Assembly (NCBI GenBank): GCA_900544365.1
Contig: UQVF01000002.1
Location: 23,279-87,278, forward strand
Direction of reading: 5' to 3'
Source of the DNA: an uncultured Veillonella sp.
GTDB taxonomy: Bacteria; Bacillota; Negativicutes; Veillonellales; Veillonellaceae
Length of the DNA stretch: 64,000 nt
How positions within the stretch are numbered: the first letter of the stretch is position 1; the number at the start of each line of letters is the position of its first letter. Shown here piece by piece: positions 6,367-14,256 of this stretch. A program made the position numbers and the translations under genes. The notes beneath the pieces were generated by a model. That model searched no databases and had not been told where the DNA came from. It worked only from the letters and a program-made list of their open reading frames with translations.

Positions 6367-6787
6367 AGGAGAATTTGCTGCAAGCATTAGTAAAGAGCAA
6401 GAAGAATTTATCTTTCATAGGAGAGATGGATTCTTAAAATTAGCGAAAACTTGTATTAATGAGTACAAGGATAATCCGAGTGATGAACTTATTCGGCGAA
6501 TGGAAGATAACCTATTATCTGCTAATACACTTCACTTCTTGTTAAATCAACGCCCAATATGGGAGTATAACAAAACGTATGAAGAGTATCACAATATTCT
6601 TGATAATCATCAAAAAAACATGGCACTATTGCACCGTAACAAGAAGTTAGAGAAAACTCTAATGATTAAAGTGTTAGCTAAAGCAGGGGAATTATTGGAG
6701 ATAACTTATGCGGCATTAACATTTGGATTTGGTGCAGGGGTAGGATTATTCGTATTAAATCAATTATGTAAAATGCTGGGGGTCTAA
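6359..6787 (+). CDS. Member 4 of the tandem family, with C-terminal membrane helix
   Basis: 142 residues. The N-terminal 75 residues repeat the family module (MDRGEFAASISKEQEEF ... NLLSANTLHFLLNQ). A basic linker (RNKKLEKTLMIKV) and a Gly-rich hydrophobic segment (ALTFGFGAGVGLFVLNQL) follow, probably a membrane anchor. The family thus ends in a membrane-bound version. Stop and next start overlap by one base. Confidence 0.6.
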   Translation: MDRGEFAASISKEQEEFIFHRRDGFLKLAKTCINEYKDNPSDELIRRMEDNLLSANTLHFLLNQRPIWEYNKTYEEYHNILDNHQKNMALLHRNKKLEKTLMIKVLAKAGELLEITYAALTFGFGAGVGLFVLNQLCKMLGV

Positions 6788-7047
6788 TGCCAAGAAGAAA
6801 TAAGAATGCAAGAACACGTAAGCAAAAGCCATACCACATTATGGCCAAACACAAGAAAAAGCTAGAGGTTGAAAGGAAAGTCGAGCAACAGCTCGCTTAC
6901 ATCCAACAGCAAGAAGAGCACAAGCGCAAGCAACTTCAAGAAGATGAAGAGAGCAAGCACAATAAACGCCTAGAAAATATAGGAGCAACAATCACACTAG
7001 TGTTTGTAGTAATCTTAATCGCATGGTTTATTTCAATTATTATTTAG
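6787..7047 (+). CDS. Basic coiled-coil protein with C-terminal membrane anchor
   Basis: 86 residues. A very basic N-terminus (MPRRNKNARTRKQK), then a Glu/Lys/Gln coiled coil (about residues 22-62), then one transmembrane helix at the end (ATITLVFVVILIAWFISIII). This is tail-anchor topology. Function unknown. Confidence 0.5.
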   Translation: MPRRNKNARTRKQKPYHIMAKHKKKLEVERKVEQQLAYIQQQEEHKRKQLQEDEESKHNKRLENIGATITLVFVVILIAWFISIII

Positions 7048-7056
7048 GAGGTAATT

Positions 7057-7176
7057 ATGGCTAAAGTACTAGCAAAATTAATCGGAGGTTTACTTACAAT
7101 ATTTTTAGTGTGGTTGGCAGTGGTGGCATTCATTGTTTACGTATTGGCACAAGTTGTTAAATTTGTATTCTTTTAA
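7057..7176 (+). CDS. 39-residue membrane peptide
   Basis: ATG follows TAGGAGGTAATT. A single long hydrophobic stretch (LIGGLLTIFLVWLAVVAFIVYVLA) is flanked by lysines. Fits exactly between its neighbours, with the next ribosome site beginning at its stop. Unknown role. Confidence 0.5.
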   Translation: MAKVLAKLIGGLLTIFLVWLAVVAFIVYVLAQVVKFVFF

Positions 7177-7185
7177 GGAGGCAAT

Positions 7186-7407
7186 ATGAAAGTAACACCT
7201 ACACATATTGCCGACATCATGGGGGTATCACCTCAATTCATTAGGTGCGGATTACGTGCCAACAAATGGGATTGGGGCGATGCGGTTCAGATGCATGGAA
7301 AAGTGTACACATACTACGTGTACTGGCACAAATTCAAAGAATGGTGGGGACAAAGTGATGCAAAAACAAAAAAAATCGAGCAAATGCTCGAAACGGAAGA
7401 ATTTTAA
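7186..7407 (+). CDS. Small helix-turn-helix (excisionase-like) protein
   Basis: 73 residues. THIADIMGVSPQFIRCGLRANKW is a MerR/excisionase-type winged helix core, followed by a Tyr/Trp-rich segment (YTYYVYWHKFKEWW). GGAGG lies upstream of the ATG. It could act as recombination directionality factor or early regulator. Overlaps the next gene by 50 bp. Confidence 0.5.
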   Translation: MKVTPTHIADIMGVSPQFIRCGLRANKWDWGDAVQMHGKVYTYYVYWHKFKEWWGQSDAKTKKIEQMLETEEF

Positions 7408-7678
7408 AATCTATTGGGATAGGGTGGCTATGGTCGCTATGGTGCCTATCATGGCAGTAGCATTATATAATGCGACATTCCCTAGCAATGTGGTTGAGTA
7501 TGAAGACCGTGAGGTAATCGTTCAAAATGGCGACACCTTATGGACCATCGCAAAAGATGCGGTGGGAGAATCGGAAGATGTGCGCCAAACGATCAGGGAG
7601 ATTATGACTACCAACAAATTACAGGATGGAACAATTCACCCTGGTATGACTCTCAAGGTTAGAGTGATAAAGGAGTGA
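7358..7678 (+). CDS. Membrane-anchored LysM protein, YneA-like
   Basis: 106 residues. A Lys/Cys-rich cytoplasmic start, one transmembrane helix (RVAMVAMVPIMAVALY), then a LysM domain (residues 55-105: VQNGDTLWTIAKDAV ... NKLQDGTIHPGMTLKV). This is the layout of YneA-type SOS cell-division inhibitors of Firmicutes. Start ATG 7358 is in a different frame from the upstream gene and has GGTGGGGACAAA before it. In the early operon it may block host septation; that role is inferred from architecture only. Confidence 0.6.
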   Translation: MQKQKKSSKCSKRKNFKIYWDRVAMVAMVPIMAVALYNATFPSNVVEYEDREVIVQNGDTLWTIAKDAVGESEDVRQTIREIMTTNKLQDGTIHPGMTLKVRVIKE

Positions 7679-7682
7679 TGTT

Positions 7683-7949
7683 GTGGATTTAAAAGCATAT
7701 TGTAAAAGCAGAGGAATCAAGCAAAGTAGGATTACTAGACTGGTGGGAATCCCAAAAGATAGGCTTTGTCGGTTGGTTAATGGAAAGCCCGTAAACCTAA
7801 CAATTCTAGAACTGATAAAGTTTTGTAAATTCTTAGGATTAAAACCATCAGAGGTAACTAATGGGTATTCCATATTAATGGATAGCCAAAAGTACTACTT
7901 AAAAGAAAAAGCCCCTCAAGGATGCGCTAACATCGAGGGACTTAATTAA
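7683..7949 (+). CDS. XRE-like small regulator
   Basis: 88 residues, GTG start 5 bp after the upstream stop with AAAGGAGTG before it. The helix-turn-helix core is YCKSRGIKQSRITRLVGIPKDRLCRLVNGKPVNL, followed by LIKFCKFLGLKPSEV. Third XRE-type protein of the early operon. Confidence 0.6.
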   Translation: MDLKAYCKSRGIKQSRITRLVGIPKDRLCRLVNGKPVNLTILELIKFCKFLGLKPSEVTNGYSILMDSQKYYLKEKAPQGCANIEGLN

Positions 7950-7987
7950 AACAATGTAACTACAGTATATCACAGTGAGGAGGACGT

Positions 7988-8179
7988 ATGGAAGATAATA
8001 GCAAAAAAATACATCAAATAATTGATCTATTACAAGGCGTTCCAAGATGTCAATGGGATGCATTAGTAATAGAAATAAATAGAGAATATGAAAGAAACGC
8101 CAGCAAGGTGACGCTTACTGACGTTTCTGGGTTAAAAAAACTATTCACTAACAATGGATATAGAAAGGAAAAGCGATGA
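7988..8179 (+). CDS. Unknown small phage protein
   Basis: 63 residues, charged and helical (IHQIIDLLQGVPRCQWDALVIEINREYERN), with GAGGAGG upstream. Overlaps the next start (ATGA type). No family recognised. Confidence 0.5.
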   Translation: MEDNSKKIHQIIDLLQGVPRCQWDALVIEINREYERNASKVTLTDVSGLKKLFTNNGYRKEKR

Positions 8180-8370
8180 ATTGTGGAAAAACATATCGGA
8201 TGACTGGGTACGCAATGGTACCTATTGATATCACCATTCCACTTGATGAGGGTCAAGACCCCGACGACGTGGCGGATAACTTTACTGAAAGCGATTATGC
8301 GGAGTTTATCTTAGGGAGTAACATCCCTTACATTATTAAGGCGGAAATTGACGCCATTGAGGAGGTTTAA
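8176..8370 (+). CDS. Unknown small phage protein
   Basis: 64 residues; MTGYAMVPIDITIPLDEGQDPDDVADNF then an acidic tail. Resembles small beta-rich proteins often found just upstream of phage exonuclease genes. Function unknown. Confidence 0.5.
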   Translation: MNCGKTYRMTGYAMVPIDITIPLDEGQDPDDVADNFTESDYAEFILGSNIPYIIKAEIDAIEEV

Positions 8371-8377
8371 ATAAAAC

Positions 8378-9310
8378 ATGTACAGAAAGATTTTCAACGG
8401 CAAGAATGCCACTCATGAAGAGTGGTTAGAGGCTCGTAAGCAAGGAATTGGTGGTAGTGACATGGCAGCAATTCTAGGATTTAACAAATACCGCGATGCG
8501 GTGAGCGTTTGGCTCGACAAAAGGGGGGAATTACCTCCAGTAGAGGAAAACGAACCAATGTATTGGGGAAACGTACTTGAAGAAGTAGTCGCCCAGGAGT
8601 TTGCTAAACGAACAGGATGGAAAGTTAGAAACAATAACTATACATTACAGTCAATCGAGCATCCATACTTATTGGCCAACATTGATCGTGAGATTGTAGG
8701 CGTGGATGCAGGGCTAGAATGTAAGACCGCTAATGCATTCAAAAAAGATGAGTGGGAAGGAGATGAAGTTCCTACATCCTACTATATCCAGTGTCAACAT
8801 TATATGGCGGTCACTGGTAAATCATCTTGGTGGATTGCGTGCTTACTCGGTGGGAATACATTCATATATAAAGAAATCCCTAGGAATGAAGAGGTAATTG
8901 AAGCCATCATTCGTGAGGGTAAAGTCTTTTGGGACATGGTAGAAAACGGAACAGTACCAGCTGTTACGGGCAGTGAATCAAGCGCCGAAGCACTCAAGAC
9001 GATGTATAGCAAATCGAATAAGAAAACTATTGAATTAGACGATGTGGCTATTAATTACATCAATCAATACAAAACGGCTGTTGCAAAAGAAAAAGAGGCT
9101 AAGAGTGCTAAGGCTGAAGCTACTAATATTATAAAATCCTTGCTCGGCGAAAACGAAATAGGCATTGTTGGTGAGTTTAAAGTCACTTGGGGAATGTGCA
9201 AAGGCAAGACAATCTTTAATACTAAGGCATTTCAAGAAGATTATCCAGAACTATACAAACAGTATTTAGTAAAAGGCGAGGATACTCGTTCAACATTCAG
9301 AGTTAAATAA
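8378..9310 (+). CDS. YqaJ-family viral recombinase (5'-3' exonuclease)
   Basis: 310 residues. PD-(D/E)xK nuclease of the lambda-exonuclease/YqaJ family: EEWLEARKQGIGGSDMAAILG at the N-terminus, the catalytic pair in DAGLECKT (E-x-K), then YYIQCQHYMAVTG. It chews double-stranded ends 5' to 3' to leave 3' tails for RecT, encoded 11 bp downstream. GAGGAGG lies before the ATG. Confidence 0.9.
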   Translation: MYRKIFNGKNATHEEWLEARKQGIGGSDMAAILGFNKYRDAVSVWLDKRGELPPVEENEPMYWGNVLEEVVAQEFAKRTGWKVRNNNYTLQSIEHPYLLANIDREIVGVDAGLECKTANAFKKDEWEGDEVPTSYYIQCQHYMAVTGKSSWWIACLLGGNTFIYKEIPRNEEVIEAIIREGKVFWDMVENGTVPAVTGSESSAEALKTMYSKSNKKTIELDDVAINYINQYKTAVAKEKEAKSAKAEATNIIKSLLGENEIGIVGEFKVTWGMCKGKTIFNTKAFQEDYPELYKQYLVKGEDTRSTFRVK

Positions 9311-9321
9311 GGAGGAAGAAC

Positions 9322-10212
9322 ATGGCAAGCGTATCACAAGGGTTAAGCATCAAGAAAGGCGCCGTACAAACGGCAGAATCACAAAAGGCGGTGACTATTC
9401 AATCGCTGGTATCTCAAGAAAGTGTAAAAGCACGATTCGAGGAATTGCTAGGCAAGAAGGCACCAGGGTTTATCAGTAGCTTACTAGCTGTAGTAAATAA
9501 CAATAAGTTATTGGCAAGAGCGAACCCGAATACAATCGTTGCAGCGGGAGCGATGGCAGCGTCATTAGACCTACCAATCAATCAAAATCTTGGCTTTGCC
9601 TATATCATTCCTTACGGCAATGAAGCTCAATTCCAAATGGGTTACAAAGGCTACATTCAATTGGCGATGCGGACTGGTCAATATCAGACCATCAACGCAG
9701 CTGAGGTGTATGAAGGCGAAATTGTCAAACAAAACCGCTTCACAGGTGAATATGAATTTGGAGAAAAGACCTCCGACAAAATTGTTGGGTACATCGCCTA
9801 CTTCAAGCTAGTAAACGGATTCGAGAAATATCTCTACATGAGTATTGAGGAAATGCAAGCTCATGCTAAAAAGTACACTAATGGCAGATATAAAGGCGGT
9901 ACTGAAAAATGGGGTTTAACTGACTTTCACAGCATGGCCATTAAAACCGTACTCAAGAGATTAATCAGCAAATACGGCATTTTATCTATCGAAATGCAAG
10001 GACAACCGATAGTAGACGCCATCACCAATGACGGTGGCAAGATGACAATGAAAGAAGATGGTACGCTTGAGGCTGATTTTGAGGGGGATACCATTGATAC
10101 AGATGGAATGACCATCTACCAAGAAGAGCCACATACGGTAATCACCACAGAGGATGGTGTTACTGTAAATACCGAAACAGGGGAATACATGGACCCATTG
10201 TTTAACAAATAA
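9322..10212 (+). CDS. recT: RecT single-strand annealing protein
   Basis: 296 residues. Typical RecT features: the FEELLGKKAPGFISSLLAVVN region, the ANPNTIVAAGAMAASLDLPINQNLGFAYIIPY core and the FQMGYKGYIQLAMRTGQY motif. The acidic C-terminal tail is the usual partner-binding extension. It works with the YqaJ exonuclease upstream in phage homologous recombination. Confidence 0.92.
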   Translation: MASVSQGLSIKKGAVQTAESQKAVTIQSLVSQESVKARFEELLGKKAPGFISSLLAVVNNNKLLARANPNTIVAAGAMAASLDLPINQNLGFAYIIPYGNEAQFQMGYKGYIQLAMRTGQYQTINAAEVYEGEIVKQNRFTGEYEFGEKTSDKIVGYIAYFKLVNGFEKYLYMSIEEMQAHAKKYTNGRYKGGTEKWGLTDFHSMAIKTVLKRLISKYGILSIEMQGQPIVDAITNDGGKMTMKEDGTLEADFEGDTIDTDGMTIYQEEPHTVITTEDGVTVNTETGEYMDPLFNK

Positions 10213-10231
10213 TTAACAAGAAAGATTTTAC

Positions 10232-11041
10232 ATGAAAAAAGGCATCCAGTACTTTTCCATGGATGTGGACTTTTTCACAGATTCAAAAATCCAGTTTGTA
10301 GATGCGAGGTTTGGAGCTAAAGGCATCGTGATAACGATCAGGCTCCTAACTCTCATCTATCGACAGGGGTATTACATCACCTGGAATGATGATGAAGCAT
10401 TTTTACTTGCAAAAAGTGTCGGCGATAATGTAACCGCTTCTTTAGTGAGTGACGTAGTGCAGGAATTGGTTAAGCGAGGATTCTTCAACGAGGAATTGTT
10501 TAACTCGTTCAAAATTCTGACATCTAGGGGCATACAGGAACGATATTTAGAAGCATGTAAGCGAAGAAAATCGGTTGAAATAGATGAACGATATTTACTC
10601 TATGAAAGACCTGAAAAAATTCAGAATTTGCATGTGTTACCTTTGTGTACTCAAAATGACGGTAAATGCATACGTGATGTTAACATTTCAGACAAAAACG
10701 TATACATTTCTGATGAAAATGTGCACGCAAATGGACAAAGTAAAGAAAGTAAAGTAAAGAAAGTAAATAAAGAAAGGAAAGAAAGTAAGACCGTGCTCTT
10801 TTATCTAAATCATTTTGGTGATGTAAATCCATTCATTGGAGCACAGTTAGAAGAGTTGATTGACTTTCATGGAGATGATGAAGTAGAAGGCGCATTGAAG
10901 ATAGCGGTTGAACGTGGTGTGCGTAAGCTTAATTATGTGAAAGGAATATTAAATAGTAAGGAGCGTGATGCAAATAATGGAGGATACAACAATGGAGCCC
11001 GTCGGGAAGTCGATTGGGATAACGAAACCGATGAATGGTGA
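10232..11041 (+). CDS. Phage replication initiator, DUF4373 plus DnaD-like domain
   Basis: 269 residues. N-terminal DUF4373 (Lin1244-type) domain, with IQYFSMDVDFFTDSKIQFV and a winged-helix region to about residue 115. A low-complexity Lys/Glu/Ser linker (residues 165-185) is encoded by a purine run. The C-terminal DnaD/DnaB_2-like domain (NHFGDVNPFIGAQLEELIDFH ... NYVKGILN) binds DNA and helps load the helicase. The DnaC-like ATPase gene begins inside its 3' end. Confidence 0.75.
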   Translation: MKKGIQYFSMDVDFFTDSKIQFVDARFGAKGIVITIRLLTLIYRQGYYITWNDDEAFLLAKSVGDNVTASLVSDVVQELVKRGFFNEELFNSFKILTSRGIQERYLEACKRRKSVEIDERYLLYERPEKIQNLHVLPLCTQNDGKCIRDVNISDKNVYISDENVHANGQSKESKVKKVNKERKESKTVLFYLNHFGDVNPFIGAQLEELIDFHGDDEVEGALKIAVERGVRKLNYVKGILNSKERDANNGGYNNGARREVDWDNETDEW

Positions 11042-11750
11042 TGACATTCAGAAACGGCTTGCTGACATTCTAGGTAATCCACGTAAAGATAACATAGAAT
11101 GCTATGTAAAGGTTGAGTATGACGATCCCGTTTATATCGACCCTAAACCAATGTTAGAGCGGTACGGAGTGCATAAACGGCATCAGCATATTAGCTTTGA
11201 GTGGATTAAAGAAAACGGTAAGCCTAATGAGTGTAACAAGGAAAGTTACGGGAAGGCATACCAATATGGTCGGAACGTGATGAGTGCTATTGATAGTGGC
11301 AGAGGTATTATCTTGAAAGGAACAGTAGGAACGGGGAAAACTACACTGGCTATTGCGATTATGCGCAAGGCAGTGGAACAAGGTATACGATGCCTATTCG
11401 TGAATAATATCAGCCTTAATGATAAGCTGCTCAACCTATTAAATAGCGACCGTAAGGAACTTGCAAATTATGACAAGTTGCTTAGAACAGTGCCATTATT
11501 AGTCATTGATGACTTTGGAGCGGAGTCAGACAGAAATAACCATTCATGGATCGTGGAGAAAATGGAAAGTATTATTGGTGAACGATATGATCGAATGCTA
11601 CCAACAGTCATTACAACGAATTTAACTAAAGATGATATCAAGAAACGATATAACGAGCGTATTTATGATAGGCTACGTGATACATGCGACCTGGTGACAT
11701 TCAGAGGGCAGAGTTTACGAGGAAATAAGGAGGAAAATAATGAGCGATAA
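10968..11750 (+). CDS. DnaC-like helicase loader ATPase
   Basis: About 260 residues. AAA+ protein with Walker A GTVGTGKTT, Walker B LLVIDDFG, sensor I (TVITTNL) and the arginine-finger region YERIYDRLRDTCD-like. Loads the replicative helicase with the DnaD-like initiator, whose gene it overlaps by 74 bp in another frame. The exact start is uncertain: GTG 10965, ATG 10968 and ATG 10977 all lie close to AAGGAG (10958-10963). Confidence 0.85.
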   Translation: MQIMEDTTMEPVGKSIGITKPMNGDDIQKRLADILGNPRKDNIECYVKVEYDDPVYIDPKPMLERYGVHKRHQHISFEWIKENGKPNECNKESYGKAYQYGRNVMSAIDSGRGIILKGTVGTGKTTLAIAIMRKAVEQGIRCLFVNNISLNDKLLNLLNSDRKELANYDKLLRTVPLLVIDDFGAESDRNNHSWIVEKMESIIGERYDRMLPTVITTNLTKDDIKKRYNERIYDRLRDTCDLVTFRGQSLRGNKEENNER

Positions 11751-12213
11751 TGTAAAGAATCCATCACATTACAATCGAGGAAAGATTGAGGTGTGGGAAT
11801 TTATTGAGGATCAAGGGTTGGATTACCATACAGGGAATGCGGTGAAGTATATTGCACGTGCTGGATACAAAGACCCATCAAAAGAGGTCGAGGATTTGCA
11901 AAAGGCAATCGCATTCTTAGAACGTAAAATTAAAGTGTTAACAAATATCAAGGCAGATAAAGAAAATAAGACTTTTGAAGAACTTTTGTTACCGTACCAA
12001 CTACGTTATTTAGAGTGGAGATACAATGAAAGATTGAAACTATTGGAGGATTATATTTCGGAGTATCATAAGGACCAAAATGAGATTAATAAATTGAATT
12101 GCATAATTGCATACTATGTTGCTAGTGAGTATAAAGGGTTGTTACATAAAAACGAGTGTAACGAGTTGCTAGAAAATTTTGGACGTGTTTTAGAGAAAGA
12201 CGGCGTATTGTAA
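11740..12213 (+). CDS. DUF3310 protein with long C-terminal extension
   Basis: 157 residues. The first 65 match the DUF3310 pattern (NPSHYNRGKIEVWEFIEDQGLDYHTGNAVKYIARAGYK) found in phage nucleotide-kinase-like proteins such as T7 gp1.7. The rest is a helical, Glu/Lys-rich extension of unknown role. Overlaps the DnaC-like gene by 11 bp. Probably acts in nucleotide metabolism. Confidence 0.75.
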   Translation: MSDNVKNPSHYNRGKIEVWEFIEDQGLDYHTGNAVKYIARAGYKDPSKEVEDLQKAIAFLERKIKVLTNIKADKENKTFEELLLPYQLRYLEWRYNERLKLLEDYISEYHKDQNEINKLNCIIAYYVASEYKGLLHKNECNELLENFGRVLEKDGVL

Positions 12214-12275
12214 AACTCATAAGAGTAAGATGAAATCAAATCCGATTAAAGTCGAGGTGGCATGGTGGTGAAAAT

Positions 12276-12482
12276 ATGAAACGAATAAAACCAAGAAGGA
12301 GAGTAGGCAATATAACAAATGGTAAAGGCATTGAAATTATTGCCACCGTAACATTAAGAGTAATGAATCACTGGGCAAACTGGAAGAATTACAAAGGCAG
12401 AGTGTGCAGAGATAAGCAAATATGGAAGGCTTGTGATGTGGTTTTGAAAGGGGTTAATAAGAGATATGTAAAGAAAATGTAA
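12276..12482 (+). CDS. Small very basic protein, unknown
   Basis: 68 residues with about 20 Lys/Arg (MKRIKPRRRVGNITNGKGIE ... VNKRYVKKM), suggesting nucleic-acid binding. The upstream GGTGG is a weak ribosome site. No family recognised. Confidence 0.45.
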   Translation: MKRIKPRRRVGNITNGKGIEIIATVTLRVMNHWANWKNYKGRVCRDKQIWKACDVVLKGVNKRYVKKM

Positions 12483-12492
12483 AGGAGGAAGC

Positions 12493-12912
12493 ATGAACTA
12501 TTATGGAGAACTGAATATTAATTACGCTGCAATCAAGGAGTTACATGATCATGCTGAATTTTTGAAGCACGAAATGCTGTACATCATGAACCACAGCCAT
12601 CATGGAAAAAAGATTAAAGCGCAAGCGATGGCGTTACATTCTGTATGCAGCACAATTGTTACATTTACGATGCGTTGGTTAGAGAATGAGTATACATATG
12701 AATGGGATACATTTGTTGTTGATGTGATGGGTTGCTGTTACCTATTCATGAGTATTTATAACAACATGAGCATTGACTTTCATTTTGCATTCAAGTCTTG
12801 TTATAACAGCGATGAATTGCGGGATGCGTTCAATTGGATGGTTAAAGTTTTGGGCGGTTCTATTGAAGTGGTTACGCGTCAAGACCAATACACATGGATT
12901 GATGGGAAATAA
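12493..12912 (+). CDS. Unknown helical phage protein
   Basis: 139 residues, rich in His, Met, Tyr and Trp, with GGAGG before the ATG. Helical throughout (AAIKELHDHAEFLKHEMLYIMNH; ALHSVCSTIVTFTMRWLENEY). Its 3' part hides a different-frame open stretch that is not a gene. Function unknown. Confidence 0.5.
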   Translation: MNYYGELNINYAAIKELHDHAEFLKHEMLYIMNHSHHGKKIKAQAMALHSVCSTIVTFTMRWLENEYTYEWDTFVVDVMGCCYLFMSIYNNMSIDFHFAFKSCYNSDELRDAFNWMVKVLGGSIEVVTRQDQYTWIDGK

Positions 12913-12922
12913 AGGAGAATAC

Positions 12923-13282
12923 ATGAAAGTAAAAATTAAGAAAACCCATGTTAATGGGAAAATTCCAACATATACAACATTCGATCTCTACAGTGTAGAA
13001 TCAGTAAGGTTTGATTATAACGAGACAAAAGTCGTCAAATTAGGGGTTAAAATGGAAATACCAGAGGGGCATGTTTTGTTACTATTTCCAGGCGATAAGT
13101 TTAAGAAGAAGGCAGGATTACGAATGGTTAATGACATTGAGGTAATTGACAGCGATTATACAGGAACGATAAGTGTACTTTGCCAGAATATCTATTCACA
13201 AATTGATTCCATCACGCAAGGTGACAGAATAGCAAAAGGAATTATCGCAAAAATTCCAAAGATAGAATTTGAAGAAGTATAA
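12923..13282 (+). CDS. dUTPase-like protein with altered motif 2
   Basis: 119 residues. Trimeric dUTPase fold: GVKMEIPEGHVLLLFPG, then VNDIEVIDSDYTGTI (motif 3, with the catalytic-type Asp) and RIAKGIIAKIP near the end. The usual motif 2 Pro-Arg-Ser-Ser/Gly is replaced by PGDKFKKKAG, and the C-terminal P-loop-like motif 5 is missing. Activity may therefore be reduced or lost. Start at ATG 12923 after AAAGGAGAATAC. Confidence 0.7.
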   Translation: MKVKIKKTHVNGKIPTYTTFDLYSVESVRFDYNETKVVKLGVKMEIPEGHVLLLFPGDKFKKKAGLRMVNDIEVIDSDYTGTISVLCQNIYSQIDSITQGDRIAKGIIAKIPKIEFEEV

Positions 13283-13338
13283 GAATTATTAACCACTGAA
13301 CGTGGATCAGGTGGATTTGGAAGTACTGGAGTGTAAAA

Positions 13339-13551
13339 ATGACAGAATATGAAATAGAAGAATTGAAAGCGGAAGCCTTAGATTTAATCATGACCATGGC
13401 ATATTGGCCAGGTAACAATGATGAAGAGTTTTGGAAGGTAAAGTATGAGGTATTGCCACTACTAAAACAGTTGAAGCCTGTACTCGATGATACTGAATTT
13501 GAAGAATTATACGAAATGTATGAACAAGCGATTATTTGGGTGGAAGCATGA
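13339..13551 (+). CDS. Unknown acidic phage protein
   Basis: 70 residues, about a quarter Asp/Glu, helical. Its stop overlaps the rusA start (ATGA). Small acidic proteins beside phage resolvases are common but uncharacterised. Confidence 0.5.
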   Translation: MTEYEIEELKAEALDLIMTMAYWPGNNDEEFWKVKYEVLPLLKQLKPVLDDTEFEELYEMYEQAIIWVEA

Positions 13552-13922
13552 ATATGATTGTCATTAGATGTGACTTTGTGTACTTAAACGAGTACATCGA
13601 TAAAGAACGTCGCAATAAGTATGCAGCTGCTAAAGTCAAAGATGATTTAACCAACGAGGTGGCTTGGCAGTGTAAAATGGCTCGATGCACTAAGCCAAAA
13701 GGTAAAGTAGACATGATGTTTCGTTGGCACGTGAAAGGGCGCCATGATAGCGATAATATAGCGTTTGCCAAGAAATACGTGCTTGATGGGATGGTGCAAG
13801 CGGGACTATTAGAAAACGATAATCCAAAGTGTGTGCGACACTTGGCGGATTATATTTACCGTGATTTAAAGAAGCCACAGGTTGATTATGTGGAAGTGAT
13901 TTGGGAGGAAACAAATGAATAA
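13548..13922 (+). CDS. rusA: RusA-family Holliday junction resolvase
   Basis: 124 residues. RusA signature GRHDSDNIAFAKKYVLDGMVQAGLLENDN, with the paired Asp residues that bind Mg2+, and an N-terminal MIVIRCDF strand. Resolves branched DNA during phage recombination and before packaging. Start ATG overlaps the previous stop; it overlaps ssb by 8 bp. Confidence 0.85.
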   Translation: MNMIVIRCDFVYLNEYIDKERRNKYAAAKVKDDLTNEVAWQCKMARCTKPKGKVDMMFRWHVKGRHDSDNIAFAKKYVLDGMVQAGLLENDNPKCVRHLADYIYRDLKKPQVDYVEVIWEETNE

Positions 13923-14199
13923 CGTACAGTTGTTAGGCAATTTGGTTAGAGATGTGGAGTTGCGATATACGCAAAGCGGTTCATCGGTAGCTACATTTAC
14001 GGTGGCAGCAACAAGCACGTATAAGGGACAAAATGGAGAAGCTAAGGAGCTTACGGCATTTGTGAATTGCGTGGCATGGGGAAAGAATAGCGAGTATATG
14101 AGCCAATATCACATGAGGAAATTCCGTTCTAATGTGGCGAATAAGCTCGATTTTATGGACGATAGGCATAATCTATCTAAAGTTCATGAAATCGAGTAA
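13915..14199 (+). CDS. ssb: Single-strand DNA-binding protein, truncated
   Basis: 94 residues. The first 60 are a clear SSB OB-fold start (MNNVQLLGNLVRDVELRYTQSG ... FVNCVAWGKNSEYMSQY). The expected next strands (roughly GxxVxVxGRL) and the acidic C-terminal tip are absent; the last 34 residues (MRKFRSNVANKLDFMDD...) do not look like SSB. Probably a recombination or deletion product; it may not bind DNA well. Confidence 0.7.
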   Translation: MNNVQLLGNLVRDVELRYTQSGSSVATFTVAATSTYKGQNGEAKELTAFVNCVAWGKNSEYMSQYHMRKFRSNVANKLDFMDDRHNLSKVHEIE

Positions 14200-14256
14200 T
14201 ATGACGCTAAAATTTGAGTTTTGGAGCGTGTTTGAACCGTGAACGGTGGTGATAGA

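Noticed and set aside
10737..10790. Purine-rich run as a regulatory element or origin
   Set aside because: It is in frame with the initiator gene and encodes a Lys/Glu/Ser linker; no iterons or AT-rich unwinding region seen.
12773..12922. N-terminal extension of the dUTPase-like gene
   Set aside because: It overlaps the preceding gene in another frame; AAAGGAG before ATG 12923 decides the start.
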